Part shown: piece after piece, positions 51,971 through 62,538 of the stretch | Position numbering within the stretch: the first letter of the stretch is position 1 | Layout of the letters: each line of letters starts with the position of its first letter | Source: Teichococcus vastitatis | GTDB lineage: Bacteria > Pseudomonadota > Alphaproteobacteria > Acetobacterales > Acetobacteraceae | NCBI RefSeq assembly: GCF_003604215.1 | Contig: NZ_QXGS01000012.1 | Location: 1 to 64,000, forward strand | Reading direction: 5' to 3' | DNA length: 64,000 nucleotides | Program-made: the position numbers and the translations under genes | The notes under the pieces: generated by a model | Told to the model about the DNA's origin: nothing | What the model saw: only the letters and a program-made list of their open reading frames with translations | Database searches by the model: none

Positions 51971-52668
51971 AGGTCGTCACCTGGAACATCCATCGTGGCC
52001 GGGCCATGGCCGGGCTGTTCCGCCCGGGCCGCATCGCCGCCGTGATCGCCGAGCTGGGCGCCGATCTGGTCGTGCTGCAGGAAGCCCAGCACTATCTGCG
52101 GCGCGGCGCGCCCATGCTGGATGCCGCGCGCATCCTGCGGGACGCAGGGCTGCGGCTGCTGCCCATCGCGCAGCGGCCCGATCACCAGGGTTGGCGCTCC
52201 AACCTGCTGCTGGCCCGGGCGGATGTCCGGGTGCTGCGCGGTCCGGTGGGCCTGCAGCTGGGCGGCTGGGAACCGCGCGGCGGCATCCTGGCGGAGCTGG
52301 ATTTCGGGCATGGGCCGCTGCGGGTGCTCACCGCCCATCTGAGCCTCGGCGCGCAGACGCGGCGCCACCAGGGCGAATTGCTGCTGCGGGCGGCCGAGGC
52401 CGATGGCCGCCCCATGCCCGTCCTGCTGCTGGGCGATTTCAACGAGCGGCGGGAAGGCGGCTCAGCGCTCGGCGTTCTTGCCCGCCGCTTCGCCATGCCG
52501 CCACCGCTGCCGAGCTTTCCGGCCTTTCGCCCAACCTGGGCACTGGACCGGATCCTGGTCGATCCGCCCGGCCTGCTGCGGGAGGTGGCGGTCCATCACA
52601 CCAGGACGGCCCGCCACGCCTCTGATCACCTGCCGCTGGTGGCGCGGCTCGACCTGTCCGCCGCCTAG
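51967..52668 (+). CDS. Endonuclease/exonuclease/phosphatase (EEP) family protein
   Basis: A 233-aa EEP-fold metal-dependent phosphodiesterase. Motifs are VTWNIHRG (start), LVVLQEAQ (metal-binding Glu), LTAHLSLG, LLLGDFNE (Asp-x-Asn) and ASDHLPLVA (terminal Asp-His). Substrates in this family range from nucleic acids to phospholipids and inositol phosphates. The GTG start at 51967 overlaps the previous stop. It has no signal peptide. The stop codon meets that of the convergent glucose dehydrogenase gene. Confidence 0.87.
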   Translation: MKVVTWNIHRGRAMAGLFRPGRIAAVIAELGADLVVLQEAQHYLRRGAPMLDAARILRDAGLRLLPIAQRPDHQGWRSNLLLARADVRVLRGPVGLQLGGWEPRGGILAELDFGHGPLRVLTAHLSLGAQTRRHQGELLLRAAEADGRPMPVLLLGDFNERREGGSALGVLARRFAMPPPLPSFPAFRPTWALDRILVDPPGLLREVAVHHTRTARHASDHLPLVARLDLSAA

Positions 52669-55250
52669 CGCGGCAGCGCGTAGGCGATTACCGCATCGCC
52701 CGCCTTGGTGCCGAGCGACCCGTGGCCGCCCGCCACCACCAGCAAGTATTGCCGCCCGTCCTGACCCTGATAGGTCATCGGCGTGGCCTGTCCGCCGGCT
52801 GGCAGCCGCGCCTTCCACAATTCACGCCCGTCCGTGACGTCATAGGCACGGACGTAATAGTCGATGGTGCCCGACAGGAAGGCGACACCGCCCGCCGTCA
52901 TGATCGGCCCGCCGAGATTCGGCACGCCCATGCGGAACGGCAGCGGCACGGGGGAAGCATCGCGCGTGGTGCCGTTCTTGTGCTGCCACACCACCTCGCC
53001 GGTGGTGAGGTCGGCCCCCGCCACATAGCCCCAGGGCGGCTGCTGGCAGGGCAGCCCCAGCACCGAGGTGAATGGGCCGAGCTCGATCGCGTAGGGCGCG
53101 CCGAAATTCTCGTTCAGCGCCGGCAGGCTGCCTTCCGGCGGGCTACCCTGCTGCACCACCAGGCTGCTGTTGTCGGGGCGCGGCACCAGCCGGGACACGA
53201 AGGCCAAGTATGTCGGCGTGGTGAACGCCACCTGGCGCTGCGGGTCCACGGCCACCGAGCCCCAGTTGAACACGCCGAAATTGCCGGGATAGACCAGCGA
53301 GCCTTGCAGCGAGGGCGGGGTATAGCGGCCATCGTAGCGCAGACGCTTCAGCGCGATGCGGCAGGCCAGCTGGTCGAACAGGGTGGCGCCCCACATCTGC
53401 GCACCGGTCAGCGGCGGCGGGTCGTAGGACAGCCGCGATACCGGCTGCGTCGGTGCCGTGTGGTCCGGCGCCACGGCGCCCTGCGGCGCTGGCGCCTCGG
53501 TCACCGGCAGGATGGGCTGGCCGGTTTCCCGGTTCAGCACGAACAGCTCGCCCTGCTTGGTGGGCTGCACCAGGGCCGGCACGCGCTGATTGTTCACCGT
53601 CAGGTCGATCAGGCTGGGCTGCGACGGCACGTCGTAATCCCACAGGTCGTGATGCACGGTCTGGAACACCCAGCGCACCTGCCCCGTGCCGAGGTCCAGC
53701 GCCACCACGGAGGAGGAGAAGCGCTCCACATGGGGGGCCCGGTTGGCGCCCCACTGGTCCGGTGGCTGGTTGCCGAGCGGCACGTAGACCATGCCCAGCG
53801 CCTCATCCACCGCCGAGATCGACCAGCTGTTGGGCGAGTTCGGCGTATAGGTCTGGCCCGGCGGCAGCGGAGCGGTCTGGTCCGGATTGCCGGAATCCCA
53901 GTTCCACATCAGCGCCCCGGTGTTGACGTCGAACGCCCGGATGACACCCGAGGGCTCGGCGGTGGACACGTTGTCCAGCACCGTGCCGCCGACGATCACC
54001 CGGTCCCGCGTCACCACCACGGGAGAGGTCGAGTAATATCCGCCCGCCTTCACATTGGGCATGTTGTTCCACAGGCTGATCTGCCCGTTGTCGCCGAAGC
54101 TGGTGCACACGCCTCCGGTTTCCGGGTCCAGCGCGATCAGCCGCCCGTCCGCGGTGGGCATGAACAGCTTGCGCGGGCAATCGGCGACGCTGCGGGCGCC
54201 CTCCGTCGCGTCCGGCAGGCGCAGCGGCGGCGCCGAGCGCTGGTCGGTGCTCTGCACCTGGGCCGGCGGCTGGGCCGGGGCCGGCTGCGGCGCACCGGTG
54301 CCGGCCGGCTGGAACGAGGATGCGGTGCCGTAGCCCACCCCGTCATGATAGGACAGGCCGCGGCAGGTCAGGTGCTGCAAGGCCAGCTCGTTCTGGATGC
54401 GCGGGTTGTAGCGCCAGACCTCGCGTCCGGTGTCGGCATCCAGGGCAATGACGCTCTGGTGCGGCGTGCACAGGTACAGCCGGTCGCCGATCTTCAGCGG
54501 CGTCACCTCGAAGGTGGTTTCCACCGGATCGCCCGGCTGCCCGCGGACATCACCGGTGTTGTAGCGCCAGACTTCCTCCAGCTGGCCGGCATTGGCGGGG
54601 GTGATCTGCGCCAGCGGCGAGAAGCGCTGGCCAAAGCCGGTGCGGCCGTAATCATGCCACTCACCGGGTGGCACGGCGGGGGTGCCGGCCGCCTGCATCA
54701 GGCGGGCATCCCCCTGGGCGGCTCCTGATGCATTCCCTTGGGCCTCTCCCTGAGCGGCCCGCACCGGAGGAAGGCTGCCCGCGAGCTGGTGCGGATCGCG
54801 CAGCATCGCGGTTCCGGCGACCACCAGCGCCGCCAGCAACACCAGCGACAAGGCCAGCCCGCCGCCGCGCAGCGCCCCAGCCGGACGGGCATCGCCCGGG
54901 CGGCGCAGGCTGCGCGTCACCCAAGGCGTCAGCAGCAAGGCGCCGATCACGAACAGCACGTCGCCGCGGGCGGCCAGCGGCCACCAGTCGAGCCCGGCCT
55001 CCCAGAGCGACCAGACCAGGGTGGCCGCGGTGAGCAGCGCGAACAGCCAGAGCGCCGCGGGATGGCGCCGCCACAGCAGCAGGGCGGTAGCCAGCATCGC
55101 CAGCCCCGCCAGCAGGTAATACCAGGAGCCGCCGAGGGCGAGCAGCCAGGCTCCCCCGGCTGCGCAGCCCAGCCCGGCCAGTGCCAGAACAACAGCGAGG
55201 ATCGAGGTCAGGATGGCACGACCGGTGCCGGATGGTGGATTGGGCGGCAT
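52665..55250 (-). CDS. gcd: Membrane-bound PQQ-dependent glucose dehydrogenase
   Basis: An 861-aa quinoprotein dehydrogenase. About five N-terminal membrane helices (residues ~10-160) are followed by an unusual Gln/Ala/Gly-rich linker (~165-200) and a periplasmic eight-bladed PQQ domain. Diagnostic segments are YGRTGFGQRFSPLAQI, YLCTPHQSVIALDADTGREVWRYNP, HLTCRGLSYHDGVGYG, AGGYYSTSPVVV and VFQTVHHDLWDYDVPSQPSLIDL. It oxidises glucose or other aldoses to lactones, passing electrons to ubiquinone. No pqq genes are nearby. It is longer than E. coli Gcd (796 aa), partly because of the linker. Confidence 0.92.
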   Translation of the reverse strand: MPPNPPSGTGRAILTSILAVVLALAGLGCAAGGAWLLALGGSWYYLLAGLAMLATALLLWRRHPAALWLFALLTAATLVWSLWEAGLDWWPLAARGDVLFVIGALLLTPWVTRSLRRPGDARPAGALRGGGLALSLVLLAALVVAGTAMLRDPHQLAGSLPPVRAAQGEAQGNASGAAQGDARLMQAAGTPAVPPGEWHDYGRTGFGQRFSPLAQITPANAGQLEEVWRYNTGDVRGQPGDPVETTFEVTPLKIGDRLYLCTPHQSVIALDADTGREVWRYNPRIQNELALQHLTCRGLSYHDGVGYGTASSFQPAGTGAPQPAPAQPPAQVQSTDQRSAPPLRLPDATEGARSVADCPRKLFMPTADGRLIALDPETGGVCTSFGDNGQISLWNNMPNVKAGGYYSTSPVVVTRDRVIVGGTVLDNVSTAEPSGVIRAFDVNTGALMWNWDSGNPDQTAPLPPGQTYTPNSPNSWSISAVDEALGMVYVPLGNQPPDQWGANRAPHVERFSSSVVALDLGTGQVRWVFQTVHHDLWDYDVPSQPSLIDLTVNNQRVPALVQPTKQGELFVLNRETGQPILPVTEAPAPQGAVAPDHTAPTQPVSRLSYDPPPLTGAQMWGATLFDQLACRIALKRLRYDGRYTPPSLQGSLVYPGNFGVFNWGSVAVDPQRQVAFTTPTYLAFVSRLVPRPDNSSLVVQQGSPPEGSLPALNENFGAPYAIELGPFTSVLGLPCQQPPWGYVAGADLTTGEVVWQHKNGTTRDASPVPLPFRMGVPNLGGPIMTAGGVAFLSGTIDYYVRAYDVTDGRELWKARLPAGGQATPMTYQGQDGRQYLLVVAGGHGSLGTKAGDAVIAYALPR

Positions 55251-55426
55251 GGGTGAGCCTTTGTCGGATTTTCCGGCCGGGCCCCATGACCCGGCTAGGG
55301 CAGCAACGCCATCCCATTGGCAGAGTTCCTGCACCGTGCAGCATGGCCGAACCGCACGGTGCGCCAGGCACCCGAGCCGGCCTGCCACACCCACCGCCCC
55401 CTCCCGCCAGCGGAAGCGCCATTTTC

Positions 55427-56950
<1,524 letters not shown>

Positions 56951-56968
56951 GCCGCCGCGAGGTGTCCT

Positions 56969-58561
56969 TTAAGCCTGCTTGATGTTCCAGAAGATGGCGA
57001 AGCCGGGCACCCGGTCGCGCAGATTGGCGCGCAGCGCGGTGATCGACCGGTAGGCGCCGACCGGGATGAACAGCACCTCCTCCAGCGCCACGCGCTGGAT
57101 CTCCTCGGCGATCCGCTTCTGCGCGGCGAGGTCGGGGGCGTTGAACCACTGGTCGCGCAGCGCCTCGATGCGCGGCACCTCCGGCCAGCCGGGCCAGGCG
57201 CCGGCACCGTTGGCGCGCAGCGCCGCATGCGCCGCCGGGTCGATCCAGTCGAAGGAGGAGAAGCTGGTCAGGAAGGCGCTCCACCCGCCCTTGTCCAGCG
57301 GCTCCCGGCTGGCGCGGCGCTGCACCACCGTGCCCCAGTCGCTCAGCGCCAAATCCATGTTGAAGCCGAGGCGGCGGAACAGGTCGGCCGCCACCTGGGT
57401 GATGGCGGTGGGCGCCAGGATATCGGTGGGGCCGATCAGCCGCATCAGCTCATTGTTGTAGCCGGCCTCCCGGATCAGCGCCCGGGCGCGGTCCAGGCTG
57501 CGCTCGCCCATCAGCGGCTCCAGGCCGGCCTGATTGGCCAGCGGCGTGCCCGGCGTGAATACGCCGGTGCCGGTGACCACGTTCTCCGGGCTGTCGCCCA
57601 CCACCGAGGCCATGAAGTCGCCCTGGTTGATCGCCGGCAGCAGCGCCTGGCGCAGCTTCTTGTTGTTGAAGGGGGGGTGCAGGTGGTTCAGCCGCAGCAA
57701 GGCCGGCATCGGCAGCGGGTCCATGCCGGTGACGCTGATGTTGCGGTCCCGCGCGAACAGCATCTGGATTTCCGGCGGCGGCTGCTCGAACCAGTCGATC
57801 TCGCCGGATTGCAGCGCGGCGGCCGAGGTCGCGGCATCGGTGATGATGTTCCATTCGACGCGGTCGAAGAACACCTGCTTCGGCCCGGCGGTCAGCCCGT
57901 GCGCGGCCACGGGCGTCGGGCTGTAATCCGCGTTGCGCTCGTACACCACGCGGCTGCCGGAATTGTATTCATCGGCTTTGAAGCGGAACGGGCCGCTGCC
58001 GATGTTGTCCGTGATCTGCTTGAACGGATCGGTCTGCGCCACGCGCTCCGGCATGATGAAGGCGATCGGGTTGGTGGCCGCCGCCAAGGACTGCACCAGC
58101 CGCGGGAAGGGTCGCTGGAGGCGGAAGCGGATGCGCCGGTCGTCCGCCGCCGAGATCTCCTCCAGCGCCAGGGCCAGCGCCTGGCCGGACGGGCTGCGCT
58201 TCATCCAGCGATTGATGCTGGCAACGCAATCCCGCGCCCGCACCGGCTCCCCGTCATGGAACCGCAGCCCTGACCGCAGGGTGATGGTCCAGAGCCGGCC
58301 GTCATCCTCCACCGTGTGGCCCTCGGCCATCTGCGGCTGCGGCTGGAACTGCTCGTCCAGCCCATACAGCGTGTCGTAGATCATGAAGGCGTGGTTGCGG
58401 GTGACGTTGGCCGTGGTCCAGACCGGGTCGAGCGAGCCGAGATTGGATTGAGGCACAAAGCGCAGCACCCGGCTCGCCGCCGGCTGGGCGATGGCGAAAC
58501 GGGGCAGGGCAGCGGCCACGCCCAGCGCCGCGGGAGCCGAAAGAAGGTCGCGTCGTTTCAT
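56969..58561 (-). CDS. Peptide-type ABC binding protein (SBP_bac_5)
   Basis: A 530-aa periplasmic family 5 binding protein with a Tat/Sec-like signal (MKRRDLLSAPAALGVAAALPRFAIA). Fold segments are LRFVPQSNLGSLDPVWTTANVTRNHAFMIYDTLYG, LRSGLRFHDGEPVRARDCVASINRW, and, late, LRRLGFNMDLALSDWGTVVQRR. It is the third orphan family 5 binding protein in the window; no permease is adjacent. The convergent stop lies 18 bp from the MFS gene. Confidence 0.92.
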   Translation of the reverse strand: MKRRDLLSAPAALGVAAALPRFAIAQPAASRVLRFVPQSNLGSLDPVWTTANVTRNHAFMIYDTLYGLDEQFQPQPQMAEGHTVEDDGRLWTITLRSGLRFHDGEPVRARDCVASINRWMKRSPSGQALALALEEISAADDRRIRFRLQRPFPRLVQSLAAATNPIAFIMPERVAQTDPFKQITDNIGSGPFRFKADEYNSGSRVVYERNADYSPTPVAAHGLTAGPKQVFFDRVEWNIITDAATSAAALQSGEIDWFEQPPPEIQMLFARDRNISVTGMDPLPMPALLRLNHLHPPFNNKKLRQALLPAINQGDFMASVVGDSPENVVTGTGVFTPGTPLANQAGLEPLMGERSLDRARALIREAGYNNELMRLIGPTDILAPTAITQVAADLFRRLGFNMDLALSDWGTVVQRRASREPLDKGGWSAFLTSFSSFDWIDPAAHAALRANGAGAWPGWPEVPRIEALRDQWFNAPDLAAQKRIAEEIQRVALEEVLFIPVGAYRSITALRANLRDRVPGFAIFWNIKQA

Positions 58562-58790
58562 GCTGCTGCCAATCCTGCTGGAGGTGCCGTTCGCGTAGCA
58601 GACCAGAGCCGATGCCGGCCGGCAAGGCGGGAACATAGACGCCGTCGGCCGCAGCCTGCGCCCCTCGGAGACGCCGCAGAAAGTTGTCGGCCCCGGCTTC
58701 GAACACCCGGGAGCCATCGGAACGCTGTTCGCCGCGCCTTGGTCGCCTCATCCTCCGATATCCGGGCGGATGTTGCTCTGCGCGGTTTTC

Positions 58791-58808
58791 AGGAGCTAAC
58801 CAGCTCCT
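58791..58808 (-). terminator. Hairpin overlapping the hpnE stop codon
   Basis: AGGAGCT and AGCTCCT form a perfect 7-bp stem with a 4-nt loop whose sequence includes part of the hpnE TAG. It is a compact stem at the end of the hpn operon but lacks a T-run, so termination is plausible, not certain. Confidence 0.4.
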
Positions 58809-60103
58809 CCCGGGGAAAGGGCGAGCGTGGCCGCGGCCTCGCCGGACCGCAGGGCACCCTCGATCGTGGCGGGCAGCCCGGTGCGCACCCAGTCCCCGGC
58901 CAGCATCAGGTTGGCCCATGCAGTGCGGGCGGCGGGCCGGCGTGCCTCCTGCTCCGGCGTGGCGGCGAAGGTGGCGCGGCGTTCCTTGACGATGCGCCAG
59001 GGCGGGACGTCGCCCTTAGGCAGGCCATGCAGCCGCGCCACCTCCGGCCAGAGGCGCGCCGCCAGGGCCTCCGTCGGCTCCTCCATCAGGTGGCGAGCAT
59101 CGCTGACCGTCACCGACAGCCGGTCGGGGAAGGCGAACACCCATTCCGCCGTGCCGCCGACCAGCCCAGCGAGGGCCGGCGCACCCGACGGCGGCAGGGC
59201 GCGGAAATGCGCGTTCAGGATAGGGCGGAAATCATTTGGCACCACCAGGCCGGGCAGCAGTTCCGCCGCCGCCCAGGGCGGCAGGGCCAGCACCACCCGG
59301 TCGCGCGGCCCGAGTGTCACGGTTCCGTCGCCGAAGGCCAGCCCGCCCACGCGGCCGCCCTCCAGCGACAGGCCGCGCAACCGCTGGCCGAGGCGGATCG
59401 TGGCGCGCTGGCGGCGCAGCATCGCGAGGGCTGGGTCGATAAAGGCCGCGGCGAGCGTCGGGCTGGCAATGCGCGGCCGCGCCGCCGCGCCACCCTGGCC
59501 GAGGCTCTCGCGCAGCACCGCGGCGGCCAGCTCGGCCGAGCCCTCCTCCGGCGCGGTGTTCAGCGCCGACAACAGAACCGGCCGCAGCAGCCGGTCCCAT
59601 AACGGACCACGGCAGGGCAGCAGGGAATCGATGCGGCGGCCGGGATGGCGGCGCAGCAGCGTGGCCAAGGCCAGATAATCACGCGGCCGCGTGCCAGGGA
59701 CGCGGCGGCCGGCGCTCAGCACCCACCAGGGCAGGCGGCCCCGGTTCGGCCGCAGCACCCATCGCGTGCCGTCGCGCAGGTCGAGAAACGGGAACGCCGC
59801 CTCGTCCGGCCCTTCCAGCCGGCCGGTGGCCCCCGTTGCCTCCAGGTAGCGCGCCACGGCCGGATTGCCCGACAGAACGAGGTGATTGCCGTTGTCGATC
59901 ACCAGATCGAGCCTCGGATCATGGTAGGAGCGGCAGCGCCCGCCCGCCTGCGGCGCCGCCTCCCACACCACCACGGCAACGCCGCGCCGGGCGAGCGACA
60001 CCGCCGCCGACAATCCCGCCAGCCCGGCGCCGACCACGTGGACGGTGCCGCCCGCGGCGCCAGCGGCACCGCCCGGCAGGAGGCTGTCGGCGACCATCCT
60101 CAT
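58796..60103 (-). CDS. hpnE: Hydroxysqualene dehydroxylase (FAD-dependent)
   Basis: A 435-aa FAD-dependent amine-oxidase/desaturase-like protein. The dinucleotide-binding VHVVGAGLAGLSAAVSLARRGVAVVVWEAAPQAGGRCRSY is at residues ~20-60. The C-terminal FAD segment is [27 protein letters not shown]. HpnE reduces hydroxysqualene to squalene, the last step of the HpnCDE route. Its start overlaps the hpnD stop (ATGA), supporting the assignment. Confidence 0.92.
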   Translation of the reverse strand: MRMVADSLLPGGAAGAAGGTVHVVGAGLAGLSAAVSLARRGVAVVVWEAAPQAGGRCRSYHDPRLDLVIDNGNHLVLSGNPAVARYLEATGATGRLEGPDEAAFPFLDLRDGTRWVLRPNRGRLPWWVLSAGRRVPGTRPRDYLALATLLRRHPGRRIDSLLPCRGPLWDRLLRPVLLSALNTAPEEGSAELAAAVLRESLGQGGAAARPRIASPTLAAAFIDPALAMLRRQRATIRLGQRLRGLSLEGGRVGGLAFGDGTVTLGPRDRVVLALPPWAAAELLPGLVVPNDFRPILNAHFRALPPSGAPALAGLVGGTAEWVFAFPDRLSVTVSDARHLMEEPTEALAARLWPEVARLHGLPKGDVPPWRIVKERRATFAATPEQEARRPAARTAWANLMLAGDWVRTGLPATIEGALRSGEAAATLALSPGGAG

Positions 60104-60951
60104 CGCCCGAGGCTACAGCGGGCAATGATCCAGAGCAGTCGCGCCTTGCCGATGCGGACGCGGCGGCGCGGCGGCCGCCAGCCTTGTTCCAGCATGTCGC
60201 GCAGGATGTTGCGATACACGGCTTCCATCAGGCGCGGTGCCAGCAGATGGCCGCGGGGCCGGGCGCGCAGGATGCCGTCCGCGGCGGCGAAGTGTTGCAG
60301 CGCCCGTTCGGCCAGCTGGCGGCAGGCGGCGTCGACGCGCGGATCGCCCACCACGCCCGGCGGGGCGTTCCCGCCGAGGCCGGCCCGCCGCAACAATTCG
60401 CGCGGCAGGTAGAGGCGACCGATGGCGGCGTCCTCGTCCAGGTCGCGCAGGATGTTGGTCAGCTGCAGCGCCCGGCCCAGCTCCCGCGCCAGCGCCAGGC
60501 CCGGTGCGTCCTCCATGCCGAAGATGCGCGTGGACAGCCGCCCCACCGCGCTGGCGACGCGGTCGCAATACAGGTCCAGCGTGGCCCAGTCGGGCGCGCG
60601 GATGTCGGCGGCGACATCCATCGCCATGCCGTCGATCACCGCCAGGAAATCCTCCTGCCGCAGCCCGAAATCCCGCACCGGCGCGGCCAGGAAGGCGGCA
60701 CGGCGCGCCGGCTGCCCGGCATACAGCGCGGCCAGGTCGGCCCGCCACGCCTCCAGTTCCAGGTGGCGCTCCGGACGCGGACGGGTGCCGTCATCGGCGA
60801 TGTCGTCCACGGCGCGGCAGAAGGCATAGACGGCGAACATTGCCGCACGCTCCGCCGCCGGCATCAGCCGCATGGCCGCGTAGAAGGAGCTGCCGCTCAG
60901 CTTGGCCTGCAGAACCTCCGCCTCGGCCAGTGGCGGCGCGGCGGCACTCAT
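60100..60951 (-). CDS. hpnD: Presqualene diphosphate synthase
   Basis: A 283-aa trans-isoprenyl diphosphate synthase of the squalene/phytoene synthase family. Two Asp-rich motifs bind the Mg-diphosphates: YAFCRAVDDIADD (about residues 42-54) and LQLTNILRDLDEDA. It condenses two farnesyl diphosphates to presqualene diphosphate. Start and stop overlap hpnC and hpnE by 4 bp each. Confidence 0.93.
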   Translation of the reverse strand: MSAAAPPLAEAEVLQAKLSGSSFYAAMRLMPAAERAAMFAVYAFCRAVDDIADDGTRPRPERHLELEAWRADLAALYAGQPARRAAFLAAPVRDFGLRQEDFLAVIDGMAMDVAADIRAPDWATLDLYCDRVASAVGRLSTRIFGMEDAPGLALARELGRALQLTNILRDLDEDAAIGRLYLPRELLRRAGLGGNAPPGVVGDPRVDAACRQLAERALQHFAAADGILRARPRGHLLAPRLMEAVYRNILRDMLEQGWRPPRRRVRIGKARLLWIIARCSLGR

Positions 60952-61811
60952 GCCGGATGGCGCCGCAGCAGCCGCAGCCGGGCCAGCAGCGCGGCCGTGC
61001 CGCCGCGCAGCGCCAACGCCAGCGCTTCCGGCTGCCGGTGATGCACGCGCTCCGACAGCGGGTCACGGCGTTGCAGCCGGGCCGCGAGGCTTTCGGCCAG
61101 GGACTGGATCACGCCGACCTCCAGCGACAGGCGGCGGTCGGCGATCTGTCCGGCCAGCGAACGGGATTGCGCCAGCAGGCCACCGGTGCGGCGGGCCAGG
61201 CCGGCGATCACCGCGCGCAGCGGCGCCGAAGCCCGTGGCGCGTCCAGCGCCGCCACCCCGATACCCTGCGCCGACAGCGCGTCGAGTGGAAGATAGACCC
61301 GGTCCAGCATGCGGCGGTCCTTGCCGCAATCCTGCAGGTGGTTGATCACCTGCAAGGCGGCGCAGAGCGCGTCATTGGCGGGCCAGCAGCGCCGGTCCTC
61401 CCCGTGCAGGTCGAGCACGAAGCGGCCCACCGGCGCGGCGGAATACCGGCAATACTCCATCAGCTCGGTCCAGCTCTCGTAGCGGCGCTGGGTGACATCG
61501 CGGCGAAATGCTTCCAGGAGGTCGAGCGGATGCTGGTCGGACAGGCCCCGCGCGCGCAGCACGGCGTGCAGCGCCTCGCCTTCCGCGCTGGCGCCGCGCT
61601 CGCCGCCCAACCCCGCGGCCAGGGCGTCGAGCTGCGCCAGCTTGCGCTCCGGTGCCGCGGATTCATGGTCGGCCACGTCGTCGGCGGCGCGGGCGAAGTG
61701 GTAGAAGGCCAGGATGGCCGGGCGCAGTTCGGGCCGCACCAGCCAGGAAGCAACCGGGAAGTTCTCGTCCCTGTGTCCCTTGCCCGAGGCCAGTTCGGAC
61801 GCACCGTTCAT
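60948..61811 (-). CDS. hpnC: Hydroxysqualene synthase
   Basis: A 287-aa squalene/phytoene synthase-family protein with FARAADDVADHES and LQVINHLQDCGKDRRMLDRVYLP in place of the two Asp-rich motifs. The second is less acidic than in HpnD, as expected for HpnC. It converts presqualene diphosphate to hydroxysqualene. First of hpnCDE; the hopanoid cyclase (shc) is not in the window. Its ATG overlaps the stop of a short upstream frame. Confidence 0.92.
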   Translation of the reverse strand: MNGASELASGKGHRDENFPVASWLVRPELRPAILAFYHFARAADDVADHESAAPERKLAQLDALAAGLGGERGASAEGEALHAVLRARGLSDQHPLDLLEAFRRDVTQRRYESWTELMEYCRYSAAPVGRFVLDLHGEDRRCWPANDALCAALQVINHLQDCGKDRRMLDRVYLPLDALSAQGIGVAALDAPRASAPLRAVIAGLARRTGGLLAQSRSLAGQIADRRLSLEVGVIQSLAESLAARLQRRDPLSERVHHRQPEALALALRGGTAALLARLRLLRRHPA

Positions 61812-62029
61812 GAGCGCGCCGCCATCGTCTCCCCGGCGCAGCCGGCCAGGGTCAGGGTCCTGCCGCGCCCGGAGGTGCCGATCGCCTCAGCAGGATCGAC
61901 CGGCGCGGCGTCGCCAACCGGCACCGCATCGCCGGACGGCAGCGTGAAGCCCGTCATTGCCCCGCGTTCCCGGTGTTTCTGCGGCCGATCCTGCGCGATC
62001 CGAAAATGGTGTTCTCCCGCCGCTGCCAT
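61808..62029 (-). CDS. Possible small ORF coupled to hpnC
   Basis: A frame from an ATG at 62029 (after AAGGGGCGGCGG) to a TGA overlapping the hpnC start (ATGA) encodes ~73 residues; internal ATGs could give shorter products. The C-terminal half is Ala/Gly/Asp-rich with no recognisable motif. The stop-start overlap with hpnC, as in the rest of the operon, is the only reason to take it seriously. It may instead be a chance frame. Confidence 0.3.
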   Translation of the reverse strand: MAAAGEHHFRIAQDRPQKHRERGAMTGFTLPSGDAVPVGDAAPVDPAEAIGTSGRGRTLTLAGCAGETMAARS

Positions 62030-62113
62030 CCGCCGCCCCTTCGGCACGGCCCTCCCGCTGACCGGAGCCTGCAGCCGCGAACAGGGAGGCCCGGCGCGGC
62101 GGCGGAGGGGACA

Positions 62114-62479
62114 TTATGGCACCAGCCGGAGCCCGGCAACTCCGGGGCCATCGGACGGGTCAGGCGGAAGGTGCCAGCGCCGCCAGCCGCGGCGCCGCGA
62201 GGGCGTTGGGTTCGGCCTCGATGTCCCGTCCTGCGCCACGATCGCCAGCCCCGCCTCGGTCAGGCGCGCGCCGCCGCCGGAACCTCCGGCCGCCGCCTCT
62301 ACCACTGAACGGCGCAGGTCACGGTTCAGCGCCTCCACCCATTCCCAGGCGCGGCGATAGCTCATTCCGAGGGCGCGCCCGGCGCCGGAGATCGAACCGG
62401 TCCGGCCGATCTCCTCCAGCAGGCGGATTTTGCCCGACCCGATGCGGCGGCCGCCGCCGAGATTGAGGCGGAGGCTCAA
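62114..62479 (-). CDS. ModE-like molybdate regulator (probable C-terminal frameshift)
   Basis: A 121-aa frame whose first ~80 residues are a ModE-type LysR-like winged helix: GSGKIRLLEEIGRTGSISGAGRALGMSYRRAWEWVEALN, then VVEAAAGGSGGGARLTEAGLAIVA. These short ModE-like proteins lack the MOP domains of E. coli ModE. After AIVAQD the frame becomes Arg/Pro-rich. A +1/-1 shift near 62222 restores DIEAEPNALAAPRLAALAPSA and a stop at 62160, matching the usual ModE tail. It lies downstream of modC and modB and should regulate molybdate uptake. Confidence 0.72.
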   Translation of the reverse strand: MSLRLNLGGGRRIGSGKIRLLEEIGRTGSISGAGRALGMSYRRAWEWVEALNRDLRRSVVEAAAGGSGGGARLTEAGLAIVAQDGTSRPNPTPSRRRGWRRWHLPPDPSDGPGVAGLRLVP

Positions 62480-62538
62480 CCGCGGCCCGGGCGATGCAGG
62501 CTCTGGCGGGCCTTGGCGCGGAGCATGGCGTCAGCCGG

